A stretch of 32,708 nt of DNA from NCBI GenBank assembly GCA_020725055.1, contig DYFS01000010.1, positions 1 to 32,708 on the forward strand, read 5' to 3'. The DNA is from Candidatus Hadarchaeum sp. (GTDB lineage: Archaea; Hadarchaeota; Hadarchaeia; Hadarchaeales; Hadarchaeaceae). Shown here piece by piece: positions 25,579 through 32,708 of this stretch (positions are counted from its first letter, which is position 1; each line of letters begins with the position of its first letter). Under the pieces are notes generated by a model. The model made no database searches and was not told where the DNA came from. It saw nothing but the letters and a program-made list of their open reading frames with translations. Both the position numbers and the translations under genes were made by a program.

Positions 25579-27354
25579 GTGTACGGTTGGGCCGGCAAAG
25601 TCCTCGAAGTCGATTTATCGAGGGAAAAGGTAACCGAGGCAAAGCTTGACGAGAAACTCGTGTGCGACTTCATCGGTGGTCGCGGTCTGGGCGCCAAAAT
25701 CCTCTACGATCGGGTTGGGCCCGACGTAAAGCCACTCGACCCGGAGAACCTATTGATTTTTGCGACCGGGCCACTGACCGGCACGCTAGCGCCAGCTTCC
25801 GGGCGGCACTGCATTGTAACGAAATCGCCCCTGACGGGCACGATCTTCGACGCTCAGTCAGGCGGCTTTTGGGGTGCAGAGCTGAAGTTTGCTGGCTATG
25901 ACGCGATCATCGTGGGCGGGCAAGCGGAGAAGCCGGTCTACCTGTGGGTGAGCGATGGCAAAGCTGAAATCAAAAGCGCAGAGGACATCTGGGGCAAGGG
26001 CACCCACGCGACGACCGATGCGCTCTGCAAGGAGCTAGATGATGACAAAATAAAAGTGGCCTGCATAGGTCAGGCTGGAGAAAAGCTTTCCAAAATTGCG
26101 GCGATCATCAACGACAAGTATCGCGCGGCGGGCAGGGGCGGAGTCGGTGCCGTGATGGGATCAAAGCGTTTGAAGGCCATTGCCGTTCGCGGTAAAGGTA
26201 GGCCAAAGATAGCGGATGAAGCATCTTTCAACACGTACGTGCGGGAGTGTCAAAAACTCCTCAAGGAAAATTCGGTCACGGGCACGGCTCTACCGACCTA
26301 CGGCACAGCTGTTTTGGTCAACATCATAAACGAGCACGGTATCTACCCGACGCGGAACTTCCAGACCGGCGTTTTTCCAACTGCAGACCGCACGAGCGGC
26401 GAGACGATGGCGGAGACCATCCTCGTCCGAAAGAAAGCCTGCTTCGGGTGTCCGATAGCATGCAGCAGGGTAACGAAGGTCGGTGGTGAGGAGCACGAGG
26501 GGCCGGAGTACGAGACGATATGGGCTTTCGGGGCACAGTGCGGTGTCGACGATCTTGAGGCAATCACCAAGGCAAACCTCTTGTGCAACGACCTCGGCCT
26601 CGACACCATCTCGATGGGCAACACCATCGGCTGCGCGATGGAGCTGAGCGAGCGCGGCAAGCTGCAAGGCCTGAAGTTCGGCGACGCAAAAGCGATTGTA
26701 GAACTCACTCAAAAAACTGCGATGCGCGAGGGCCTCGGCGAGAAGCTCGCGGAAGGTAGCGCAAGGCTCGCGGAGGGGGGCGGCATACCAGAACTCTCGA
26801 TGTCGGTGAAGGGCTTGGAGTTGCCTGCATACGACCCGCGCGGCGTCCAGGGGCACGGGCTAGCGTACGCGACCAGCAACCGCGGGGGGTGCCACCTCCG
26901 AGCGTACATGATCGCTCCAGAGGTGCTTGGCGTGCCAAAGCTCATGGAGCGCTTTTCTACCAGCGGCAAGCCAGAGATGGTGATAATCCTCCAGAACCTA
27001 GTGGCGACGATGGACTCGCTTGTACTCTGTGAGTTCACTTCGTTTGCGCTCGAGACCGTTCAGTATGCGAAATTGCTCGATGCGGCGACTGGCATCGAGT
27101 TCACCGACGAGGAGGTCATGACGATAGGCGAGCGCATCTGGAACCTCGAGCGGCTCTACAACCTACGCGAGGGCCTTACTGCGAAGGATGATACGCTGCC
27201 AAAACGCCTACTCGAGGAGCCGCTGCCAGAGGGGCCATCGAAGGGCCGCAAGACCATGCTGGCGGGGATGCTGTCGAGCTACTACTCCTTCAGGGGCTGG
27301 GGCTCGAACGGCGTGCCCACCAAAGAAAAACTGAGGGAACTGGGGCTGGCTTGA
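25579..27354 (+). CDS. Aldehyde ferredoxin oxidoreductase family (tungstopterin enzyme)
   Basis: GWAGKVLEVDLSREKV; FIGGRGLGAKILYD; RAAGRGGVGAVMGSKRLKAIAV; CFGCPIACSR cluster motif; GHGLAYATSNRGGCHLRAY. Confidence 0.95.
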   Translation: MYGWAGKVLEVDLSREKVTEAKLDEKLVCDFIGGRGLGAKILYDRVGPDVKPLDPENLLIFATGPLTGTLAPASGRHCIVTKSPLTGTIFDAQSGGFWGAELKFAGYDAIIVGGQAEKPVYLWVSDGKAEIKSAEDIWGKGTHATTDALCKELDDDKIKVACIGQAGEKLSKIAAIINDKYRAAGRGGVGAVMGSKRLKAIAVRGKGRPKIADEASFNTYVRECQKLLKENSVTGTALPTYGTAVLVNIINEHGIYPTRNFQTGVFPTADRTSGETMAETILVRKKACFGCPIACSRVTKVGGEEHEGPEYETIWAFGAQCGVDDLEAITKANLLCNDLGLDTISMGNTIGCAMELSERGKLQGLKFGDAKAIVELTQKTAMREGLGEKLAEGSARLAEGGGIPELSMSVKGLELPAYDPRGVQGHGLAYATSNRGGCHLRAYMIAPEVLGVPKLMERFSTSGKPEMVIILQNLVATMDSLVLCEFTSFALETVQYAKLLDAATGIEFTDEEVMTIGERIWNLERLYNLREGLTAKDDTLPKRLLEEPLPEGPSKGRKTMLAGMLSSYYSFRGWGSNGVPTKEKLRELGLA

Positions 27355-28946
27355 GGGGTGGCATGTTTTCAAGCTTCGTCAGCGCGGTGAAAGTGGTTGG
27401 GCGGCGCGGCAAAACTCTAGAGGAGCCATCGGGCGGCGCCCCGGTGGTCCTGACGGCATCGGTAATCGAAATGAGCGATTTCAAGCTGAATCCGTTCATA
27501 GCATTCACCGGCGGGTTCCCATCGAAGATAGTTCCCATGAGGCTGCTGAGGAAAAACTGGTATCCCATAACACAAGACAACGGGGACGGCAGCGCCAAAT
27601 TCGCCCCGTACGGGCTCAGGAAGATAGAGGCCCTGCTGGGCAAGGAGTTCGGCGAGTCAAATATCATCACCTGCACCCCAAAAAACCTTAGCAAGTTCGT
27701 CGGGCCGAACACGAATGTTGTCGGTATCTCCACGATGGACCCGCTCGGCATAGGCTTCGTAAGCCGGACTTACACCTCACTCGTTGGTATCGGCGGGGAG
27801 CCAGTAGCCGCGGCTGAATTCAGGAGTTTGATGAAGCACCCGGTGTTGAAGAAAAAGAAGCGCGGTTTCAAGGTAATCGTTGGGGGCTCCGGCGCTTGGC
27901 AGATCGTTAGGGGGAACATGCAGGATGAATTCAGGATAGACACCGTGATGATCGGCGAAGGCGACCGCACCGCACTGGAGCTTTTCAGGAAGGCGATGAG
28001 GGGTGAGCAAGTCCCACGGGTCGTTAAAACTGAGAAACCAAAGATGGAGGAGGTTCCAGAGATAACAAAACCAGCCCTCTTCGGTGTCGCGGAGATAACC
28101 AGAGGCTGTGGCAAGGGGTGCCAGTTTTGCTCTCCGACCATGCGGACGTTCTATTCATTTCCCCTCGAAAAGATCAAGCGCGAGGCGGAGCTGAACGTCC
28201 GCGCAGGTTCCAAAATGGTTGTCCTCCAGACAGACGACATCTTCCTTTACAAACACCACGAACGTTTCGTGCCGAATAGGGAGGCGATTGTGGAACTCGT
28301 GAGCGCGATTGGAAAAATTGATGGTGTCGAATACCTGCAGCCGGCGCACGCCGCGCTCCCGCCAGTCGTCTATGATCCTAAGGTGGTTGAAGAAATAGCG
28401 CCCGTGCTCGTGGAGAAAGGCAGGTGGCAGTGCCATGGGAGAAAGGTGGCATCCATCGAAGTTGGGATAGAAACTGGAAGTGTCAGACTGTTGGAGAAGC
28501 ACATGCATGGCAAAGCGCTGCCCTTCGAGCCCAAAGATTGGCCAGAAATCGTGACTCAGGCGGTGGGCATCCTCAACGACAACGACATTTGCCCGCTCGC
28601 AACCCTCGTCGTCGGTCTGCCAGATGAACGCGAGGAGGACACGATCGCCACCATGGAGCTTGTCGACGATTTGTGGGGGTCTGAGATATTCTATGTCCCG
28701 CTCTTCTTCACGTCGGAGGAGGAGTGCTTGCTCAGCACGGCGAGGCAGGCTGACCTTCACCACTTGTCAGAAATGCATTGGGAGTTCTTCGCAACCTGCT
28801 GGAGGCATAACATAAACATCTGGGCTCCCGACGCCAACAGGAGGATCGCAATGGCATCGGCGCTCCTTTATCCTCTGTACTATAGGTGGAAGCACGGGGC
28901 GAAAATCGGAAAAGCGATAAAAATTTTTGGCGGTTTTAGAAAGTGA
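27351..28946 (+). CDS. B12-binding-type radical SAM protein
   Basis: GFKVIVGGSGAWQIV..FRIDTVMIGEGD B12-binding-like region; EITRGCGKGCQFCSP CxxxCxxC; VEVGIETGS-type radical SAM core motifs. Start overlaps the AOR stop (TTGA). Confidence 0.88.
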   Translation: MRGGMFSSFVSAVKVVGRRGKTLEEPSGGAPVVLTASVIEMSDFKLNPFIAFTGGFPSKIVPMRLLRKNWYPITQDNGDGSAKFAPYGLRKIEALLGKEFGESNIITCTPKNLSKFVGPNTNVVGISTMDPLGIGFVSRTYTSLVGIGGEPVAAAEFRSLMKHPVLKKKKRGFKVIVGGSGAWQIVRGNMQDEFRIDTVMIGEGDRTALELFRKAMRGEQVPRVVKTEKPKMEEVPEITKPALFGVAEITRGCGKGCQFCSPTMRTFYSFPLEKIKREAELNVRAGSKMVVLQTDDIFLYKHHERFVPNREAIVELVSAIGKIDGVEYLQPAHAALPPVVYDPKVVEEIAPVLVEKGRWQCHGRKVASIEVGIETGSVRLLEKHMHGKALPFEPKDWPEIVTQAVGILNDNDICPLATLVVGLPDEREEDTIATMELVDDLWGSEIFYVPLFFTSEEECLLSTARQADLHHLSEMHWEFFATCWRHNINIWAPDANRRIAMASALLYPLYYRWKHGAKIGKAIKIFGGFRK

Positions 28947-28972
28947 TTTCCACGTTAGATGGTGACTGAAAT

Positions 28973-29272
28973 TTGAAGGTAGAAGTCCGGCTCTTTGCAA
29001 ACCTCCGCGAATTGGCCAAAACAAAGGCGGTGGTGGAAGATGTAAAAAGCGGAACTAGCGTCGGCGATGTTGCACAAAAAATTTGTGGAAGATTTGGGGC
29101 GAAATTCCGCGGGCAGGTTCTGGACAGGTACGGGCAACCGAATGAAAATGTAAAAATTTTGCTCAATGGGCACAACATCGTCTTTTTGCAGGGCACGGCG
29201 ACCAAACTCAAGGATGGCGACGTGATAGCTATCTTTCCTCCGGTTGGTGGCGGTTCCCCTCGGATGTTCTAA
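28973..29272 (+). CDS. MoaD/ThiS-like ubiquitin-fold sulfur carrier with extension after Gly-Gly
   Basis: TTG start; VEVRLFANLRELAKTKAVVEDV...ILLNGHNIVFLQGTATKLKDGDVIAIFPPVGGGSPRMF. Confidence 0.88.
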   Translation: MKVEVRLFANLRELAKTKAVVEDVKSGTSVGDVAQKICGRFGAKFRGQVLDRYGQPNENVKILLNGHNIVFLQGTATKLKDGDVIAIFPPVGGGSPRMF

Positions 29273-29294
29273 ATAAGACACAGCGAGTGAGAGC

Positions 29295-29900
29295 ATGGTA
29301 GTCATGTATTACAAAGAAAAAGCGTTCAAAGTTGCCGAAAACGTCTACGAACCAGCTGAGGACACTTTTCTGCTTGCCGATAACCTCGGTGCGCGCAAAG
29401 GAGAACGTGTCTTAGAGTTCGGGACCGGCTGTGGCTTGCTAGCGATATTGGCGGCTCGAGCTGGGGCCCAGGTAGTGGCAACGGACATAAATCCAGCCGC
29501 GCTCGAATGTGCCCGTGCAAATGCCGTGACGCATGGCGTAGCAGACAACATAGATTTTCGCCTTGGGGATCTTTTCGAACCAGTTGCTGGGGAGCGCTTC
29601 GATTTGGTGATTTTCAACCCGCCCTATCTGCCTGTTGAACCAGATGAAGCGCTTAACGGACCGCTCGACCGCGCTTGGGAGGCTGGGCCGGACGGACGCG
29701 TGATTATTGATAGATTTTTGCGTGAATTACCGAACTATTTAACACCAAATGGCCGCGCTCTGTTTGTGCAGTCGTCCCTTGCGAATATCTCAAAAACCAT
29801 TCAAATGCTGAAGACAAACGGTTTCCATGTTAACACCCTACGCAAGAAACTGTCGTTTGAGGAACTCTGCCTGCTGCGTTGTTTTATAGCTTCGAAATGA
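29295..29900 (+). CDS. HemK/PrmC-like SAM-dependent methyltransferase
   Basis: VYEPAEDTFLLADNL; VLEFGTGCGLLAILAARAGAQVVATDINPAALECARANA; FNPPYLP (NPPY). Confidence 0.9.
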   Translation: MVVMYYKEKAFKVAENVYEPAEDTFLLADNLGARKGERVLEFGTGCGLLAILAARAGAQVVATDINPAALECARANAVTHGVADNIDFRLGDLFEPVAGERFDLVIFNPPYLPVEPDEALNGPLDRAWEAGPDGRVIIDRFLRELPNYLTPNGRALFVQSSLANISKTIQMLKTNGFHVNTLRKKLSFEELCLLRCFIASK

Positions 29901-29909
29901 GTTTAATTA

Positions 29910-30848
29910 TTGGATGGAAAAGTGCAGAAAACTCTCACCGCGATTTTAATAATCAGCGTAGCTACAGCATCGGCTGGCGTCTACCTTTACCTACGGCGGG
30001 GGGATCAACTGGTTGATCAGCCATTCGAATGGGTCAGCGATATCGCGCCAGGTTCGGGAAAGGGTTCAGGACCGCCAGGCCAAGATGGCCCTTGGAACCA
30101 CCGGGTGTTGAGCGCCACATCGAGCGATGGTCTGACGTGGGAGAAGGATAACAAGAAAATCGCCGACCAAGCTTCAGTCCCCGACGCGATTTTGGATAAG
30201 GATGGCAACATTCGGGTTTACTACGTTGACTGGTACAACGGCGGACTTTCGGTCGCGTTGTCGCACGACGGTGTCAGCTGGATTTACAAGAAAGTTGTCG
30301 GGCTTGCCCCAGAATGGGTGGATCCGGATGTCGTGCTCCTGCCCGATGGGAGGTACAGGCTCTACGCTTCCTACATGCCAATGGGCGGACCGCAAGACAA
30401 AATACTCTCGGCGGTTTCAAATTACGGGATAAGCTTCGTTCAGGAGGAAGGTGTGAGGTACCAAGAGGGGTCAATCACCGACCCAGACGTCATCAAGATG
30501 GGTGACAACTGGAGGATGTTCGTTTCTAAAGGCCCCACGACAATAAGCACCGTCTCCGCAGATGGTTTGACATTCACCCGCGAGCAAGAGTTGCCGATCG
30601 GTGGTTCGGTGACAAATACAATAGCAGTTGCGGGTGGTTATCGCATCTACTTCCACTCTGGCGCGGTGGGTGGCGGCATGCAAATTTTCTGTGCTTTTTC
30701 TGCCGACGGAAGAACTTGGGAGAACGCTGTAAAAATGCTGGAAAGCGGGCCACTTGGTTCTCTTGATCAGAAAGGGGTAGCAGACCCGGCAATCGTTAGA
30801 ATGCCTGACAACACGTACAAGATGTTCTACAAGACTTGGATTGAATGA
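29910..30848 (+). CDS. Membrane-anchored beta-propeller (glycosidase-fold-like) protein
   Basis: N-terminal TM (TLTAILIISVATASAGVYLYL); repeated SxDGxxW motifs (SSDGLTWEK, SHDGVSWIY, SADGLTFTR, SADGRTWEN) and WVDPDVVLLPDGRYRLY / VADPAIVRMPDNTYKMFY. Confidence 0.75.
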   Translation: MDGKVQKTLTAILIISVATASAGVYLYLRRGDQLVDQPFEWVSDIAPGSGKGSGPPGQDGPWNHRVLSATSSDGLTWEKDNKKIADQASVPDAILDKDGNIRVYYVDWYNGGLSVALSHDGVSWIYKKVVGLAPEWVDPDVVLLPDGRYRLYASYMPMGGPQDKILSAVSNYGISFVQEEGVRYQEGSITDPDVIKMGDNWRMFVSKGPTTISTVSADGLTFTREQELPIGGSVTNTIAVAGGYRIYFHSGAVGGGMQIFCAFSADGRTWENAVKMLESGPLGSLDQKGVADPAIVRMPDNTYKMFYKTWIE

Positions 30849-30855
30849 AGCCCCC

Positions 30856-30872
30856 CTGTTTTGGTGAAACAG
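30856..30872. terminator. Hairpin in convergent intergenic region, possible terminator
   Basis: CTGTTT TGGTG AAACAG, 6-bp perfect stem, immediately after the stop of the propeller gene. Confidence 0.35.
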
Positions 30873-30928
30873 AAAAACACTAGTTTAGAAAAGATAGGAG
30901 GCTTGGAGCGAGAGAAGATCTGCACGAA

Positions 30929-31333
30929 TCACTCCCTGACCACACTGAATCCCAGCTTCGCGAAGTCCTCGTCAAACGTGGCAATCGTGCTTATCTTGTG
31001 GACATCCAGCAAAACGCAAGTGGTCGCGTCGGTGAATGAGAGAAAATTGTGCTTTTTAAAGACATCCACTGCCACTTGGATGGCAGCAAAGTCGACCTTC
31101 AGCAAATCCATCTCCTTCGATGCTAGGATTGAGGTGAGCGTCTCGACCGCGATCTCGTGTCGCTTGAGCCTCTGCGAGATGAACGTGGCCACCTCATCCA
31201 GCACGTAGTCAGAGGTACAAAGTCTTCCGTACCGCTTTGCCCGAACTTTTTCCATCACCCCAACTGCAGACTTGTGATCCGGGTCACCCTCATTCTTCAT
31301 GGCGACCCAAAACGAAGAGTCCGCGAAAATCAA
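30929..31333 (-). CDS. PIN-domain toxin, VapC-like
   Basis: MIFADSSFWVAMKNEGDPDHKSAV; TSDYVLDEVATFI; LSFTDATTCVLL; IATFDEDFAKLG conserved acidic set. TTG start overlaps upstream antitoxin stop. Confidence 0.9.
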   Translation of the reverse strand: MIFADSSFWVAMKNEGDPDHKSAVGVMEKVRAKRYGRLCTSDYVLDEVATFISQRLKRHEIAVETLTSILASKEMDLLKVDFAAIQVAVDVFKKHNFLSFTDATTCVLLDVHKISTIATFDEDFAKLGFSVVRE

Positions 31334-31584
31334 TAGACCACCTTATCTATCTCTTCGGCCGCCCTCACCTTTGGGCCCTTCACAGGCTTGCTCGCCCACT
31401 TCCAGAGCGGGTCCTCCTTCTCCTCAAACTTCTTCGTGAACTCTGGTAAACGCTCGAAGGCGAACTCGACACTCTTGCTCAGAACCTCAATCTGGCTTGT
31501 GGAATAACCCTTGGCCCGTAGATACTTCTTGAGCTCAGCTGCTCTTTCGGCCGCCCGTTCTTCAATCTTCGCGCTTATCGCCAT
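31330..31584 (-). CDS. Putative antitoxin of the first VapBC-like module
   Basis: Small helical charged protein MAISAKIEERAAERAAELKKYLRAKGYSTSQIEVLSKSVEFAFERLP directly upstream of and overlapping the PIN toxin; ATG preceded by GGTG. Confidence 0.75.
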   Translation of the reverse strand: MAISAKIEERAAERAAELKKYLRAKGYSTSQIEVLSKSVEFAFERLPEFTKKFEEKEDPLWKWASKPVKGPKVRAAEEIDKVVY

Positions 31585-31604
31585 CCGCAACACCTTTTCT
31601 ATTT

Positions 31605-31636
31605 TATACTTTTCTACTTATATACTTTTCTACTTT
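31605..31636 (-). promoter_or_regulatory. Tandem 16-bp direct repeat at the antitoxin promoter (candidate operator)
   Basis: TATACTTTTCTACTTA (31605-31620) and TATACTTTTCTACTTT (31621-31636), 15/16 identical; further degenerate CCTTTTCTA at 31593-31601. Confidence 0.6.
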
Positions 31637-31824
31637 AGAAAAACAAGGGTCGCTTAACTGGAGGATTTGATAGTAAACCGCCGCAATTTGAATCAGGCTT
31701 TCCACTTTTGACAAAAAATGTGAAAATTGCGCATTTGTAGGGCAAAGATGAATAGAGTGGAAAATACAAGTTGATTAGCAAGATTTTTAGTACGCGACGA
31801 TGAGTAAGGCAAGCTGGTGCGATT

Positions 31825-31935
31825 ATGGGGAAGCGGCCTCGCAAGTGGAAAAAAAGGAGAAGGATGCGCTGGAAGTGGGTCCGCAAGCGCATGCGGCGGA
31901 AGATGCGTAGGATCAAGCAGAGGACCGGCGCATAG
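31825..31935 (+). CDS. rpl41e: Ribosomal protein eL41-like, 36 aa
   Basis: Hand translation MGKRPRKWKKRRRMRWKWVRKRMRRKMRRIKQRTGA, almost entirely Arg/Lys/Trp/Met, matching the composition and layout of eL41; GGTG ribosome-binding motif at 31816-31819. Absent from the ORF track because of size. Confidence 0.8.
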   Translation: MGKRPRKWKKRRRMRWKWVRKRMRRKMRRIKQRTGA

Positions 31936-31937
31936 TT

Positions 31938-32390
31938 TTAGTCGAGGTCTTTCTTGAGGTCGTCGGCAAATTTGATTGGCTCGATCCTTTGAAGTCCTAA
32001 TCTTTCGTAAACCGCGTCAGAGCTTAGAATGGGCCATGTGCCGGCCGCCGCAGCGTGTATCGCATCGAGGGCAAACACGGGTTGAGTTTGAAGATATTCA
32101 GCGGCAACGATTAAATCCTCGTACCCTAACGGGGCAACGTTTGAAACCAATCGCGCCGCCACTCGAAGGTATTCTCTAATCCTAGCTCGCTTGACCTTGA
32201 CCTTTGACGCCCAAAAGAGGATTTCAAGTAAGGTTGCGATAGAGGTGAAAACTTCGACCCTCCCTTTTTTTGCCGCAGTGAAAATCGTTGTCGCGCTTGG
32301 TTTTAGCTCGTCGTCTTCCTTAAGCATGGCGATAAAAAGATCGGCACCCAAGTAGTACTTTACCGCCGTTCGAGTTCGCTCCTTATCCAT
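31938..32390 (-). CDS. PIN-domain toxin, VapC-like
   Basis: YLGADLFIAMLKEDDE; LLEILFWASKV; VFALDAIHAAAAG; LSSDAVYERLGL conserved acidic residues. A TTG at about 32351 is an alternative start. Confidence 0.85.
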   Translation of the reverse strand: MDKERTRTAVKYYLGADLFIAMLKEDDELKPSATTIFTAAKKGRVEVFTSIATLLEILFWASKVKVKRARIREYLRVAARLVSNVAPLGYEDLIVAAEYLQTQPVFALDAIHAAAAGTWPILSSDAVYERLGLQRIEPIKFADDLKKDLD

Positions 32391-32593
32391 TTTTTGATCT
32401 CCTTGACCGGTCTGGTATCTTTGATAGCTATCTTTCTCGCGTATTCCAAGGGGTCATCTATCCTCGGAATGGGTTTCAGTAAAAGCCCGTCTTCTACTTT
32501 TTCCAAGATAAATTCATCTGCACCCAGCTCCTCCCTGAGTTCGATGGGTATCAACAGCCGCCCCTTCGAGTCCATTTCCACTGCTCTTCCCAC
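32360..32593 (-). CDS. AbrB/SpoVT-type antitoxin
   Basis: MGRAVEMDSKGRLLIPIELREELGADEFILEKVEDGLLLKPI is a swapped-hairpin AbrB N-terminal domain; overlaps the downstream PIN toxin. Confidence 0.88.
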   Translation of the reverse strand: MGRAVEMDSKGRLLIPIELREELGADEFILEKVEDGLLLKPIPRIDDPLEYARKIAIKDTRPVKEIKKWIRSELERR

Positions 32594-32708
32594 GTTCCCA
32601 CTGTATTGCAGTACACTATCCCACTATTTGGGACTAATGTTGACGTGAGCTTTTACAGTACTTCCGCATGTGAGTTAAAGGCGCGTTGGGTTTAAGCTTT
32701 GGTGTTTT

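Noticed and set aside
24921-25649. 242-aa plus-strand ORF inside the aldolase gene
   Set aside because: Out-of-frame shadow of the DapA-family gene, rich in Arg/Pro/Gly/His as expected from GC-rich alternative frames.
28155-28763. 202-aa minus-strand ORF
   Set aside because: Antisense to the radical SAM gene with strong in-frame domain evidence on the plus strand.
30861-31208. 115-aa plus-strand ORF
   Set aside because: Antisense to the PIN toxin, which has clear conserved acidic residues.
31660-31700. tRNA-like TTCAAAT motif on the minus strand
   Set aside because: No flanking T-stem pairing, no acceptor or anticodon stem found; not a tRNA.
31800-31910. Overlapping plus-strand 36-codon ORF in another frame (MSKASWCDYGEAASQVEKKEKDALEVGPQAHAAEDA)
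   Set aside because: It is an alternative-frame reading of the eL41-like gene; the acidic/Ala composition is what a frame shift of Arg/Lys-rich GC-rich codons gives.
31635-31916. Minus-strand 93-aa ORF
   Set aside because: Antisense to the eL41-like gene and intergenic DNA, low-complexity hydrophobic/basic translation, no recognisable domain.
1-32708. CRISPR arrays, insertion sequences, integrases
   Set aside because: No regularly spaced repeats of CRISPR length, no transposase or integrase motifs, and no terminal inverted repeats recognised by eye.

Overview
This is a gene-dense archaeal chromosomal window. The archaeal calls rest on a TFB-type transcription factor, TiaS, archaeal FBP aldolase/phosphatase, PAC2 and UPF0282 proteins, tungsten-type AOR, an eL41-like gene and BRE/TATA promoters. 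From left to right it contains: (1) the 3' end of a radical-SAM/SPASM protein; (2) a polysaccharide deacetylase facing a tightly overlapping minus-strand glycan operon (small membrane protein, GT4, NAD-sugar epimerase, orphan membrane-anchored protein, polytopic GT, DPM1-GtrA fusion), with a divergent nucleotidyltransferase-cupin fusion; (3) a VTT/DedA protein, FBP aldolase/phosphatase, two small proteins, AMMECR1 and Mut7-C; (4) a zinc-ribbon plus winged-helix protein, two adjacent paralogous-looking secreted proteins, MinD-like ATPase, GGR-like flavoprotein, divergent TFB, DUF429 and TiaS; (5) a Met-rich secreted protein, ArgRS, UPF0282, PAC2 and a zinc-dependent phospholipase C-like protein; (6) a DapA-family aldolase / AOR / B12-type radical SAM / MoaD / HemK-like set; (7) two VapBC-like toxin-antitoxin modules flanking a 36-codon eL41-like gene absent from the ORF track. 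No tRNA, rRNA, CRISPR array or transposon was recognised. The best leads are the eL41-like ORF between the two TA modules, the tandem 16-bp repeat at the first TA promoter, the overlapping glycan operon with its orphan member, the AOR neighbourhood with a MoaD extended past its Gly-Gly, the divergent TFB, a zinc-ribbon protein with an MCM-like C-terminus, and several repeat or inverted-repeat intergenic regions. Product names come from motif recognition by eye, with no database search.
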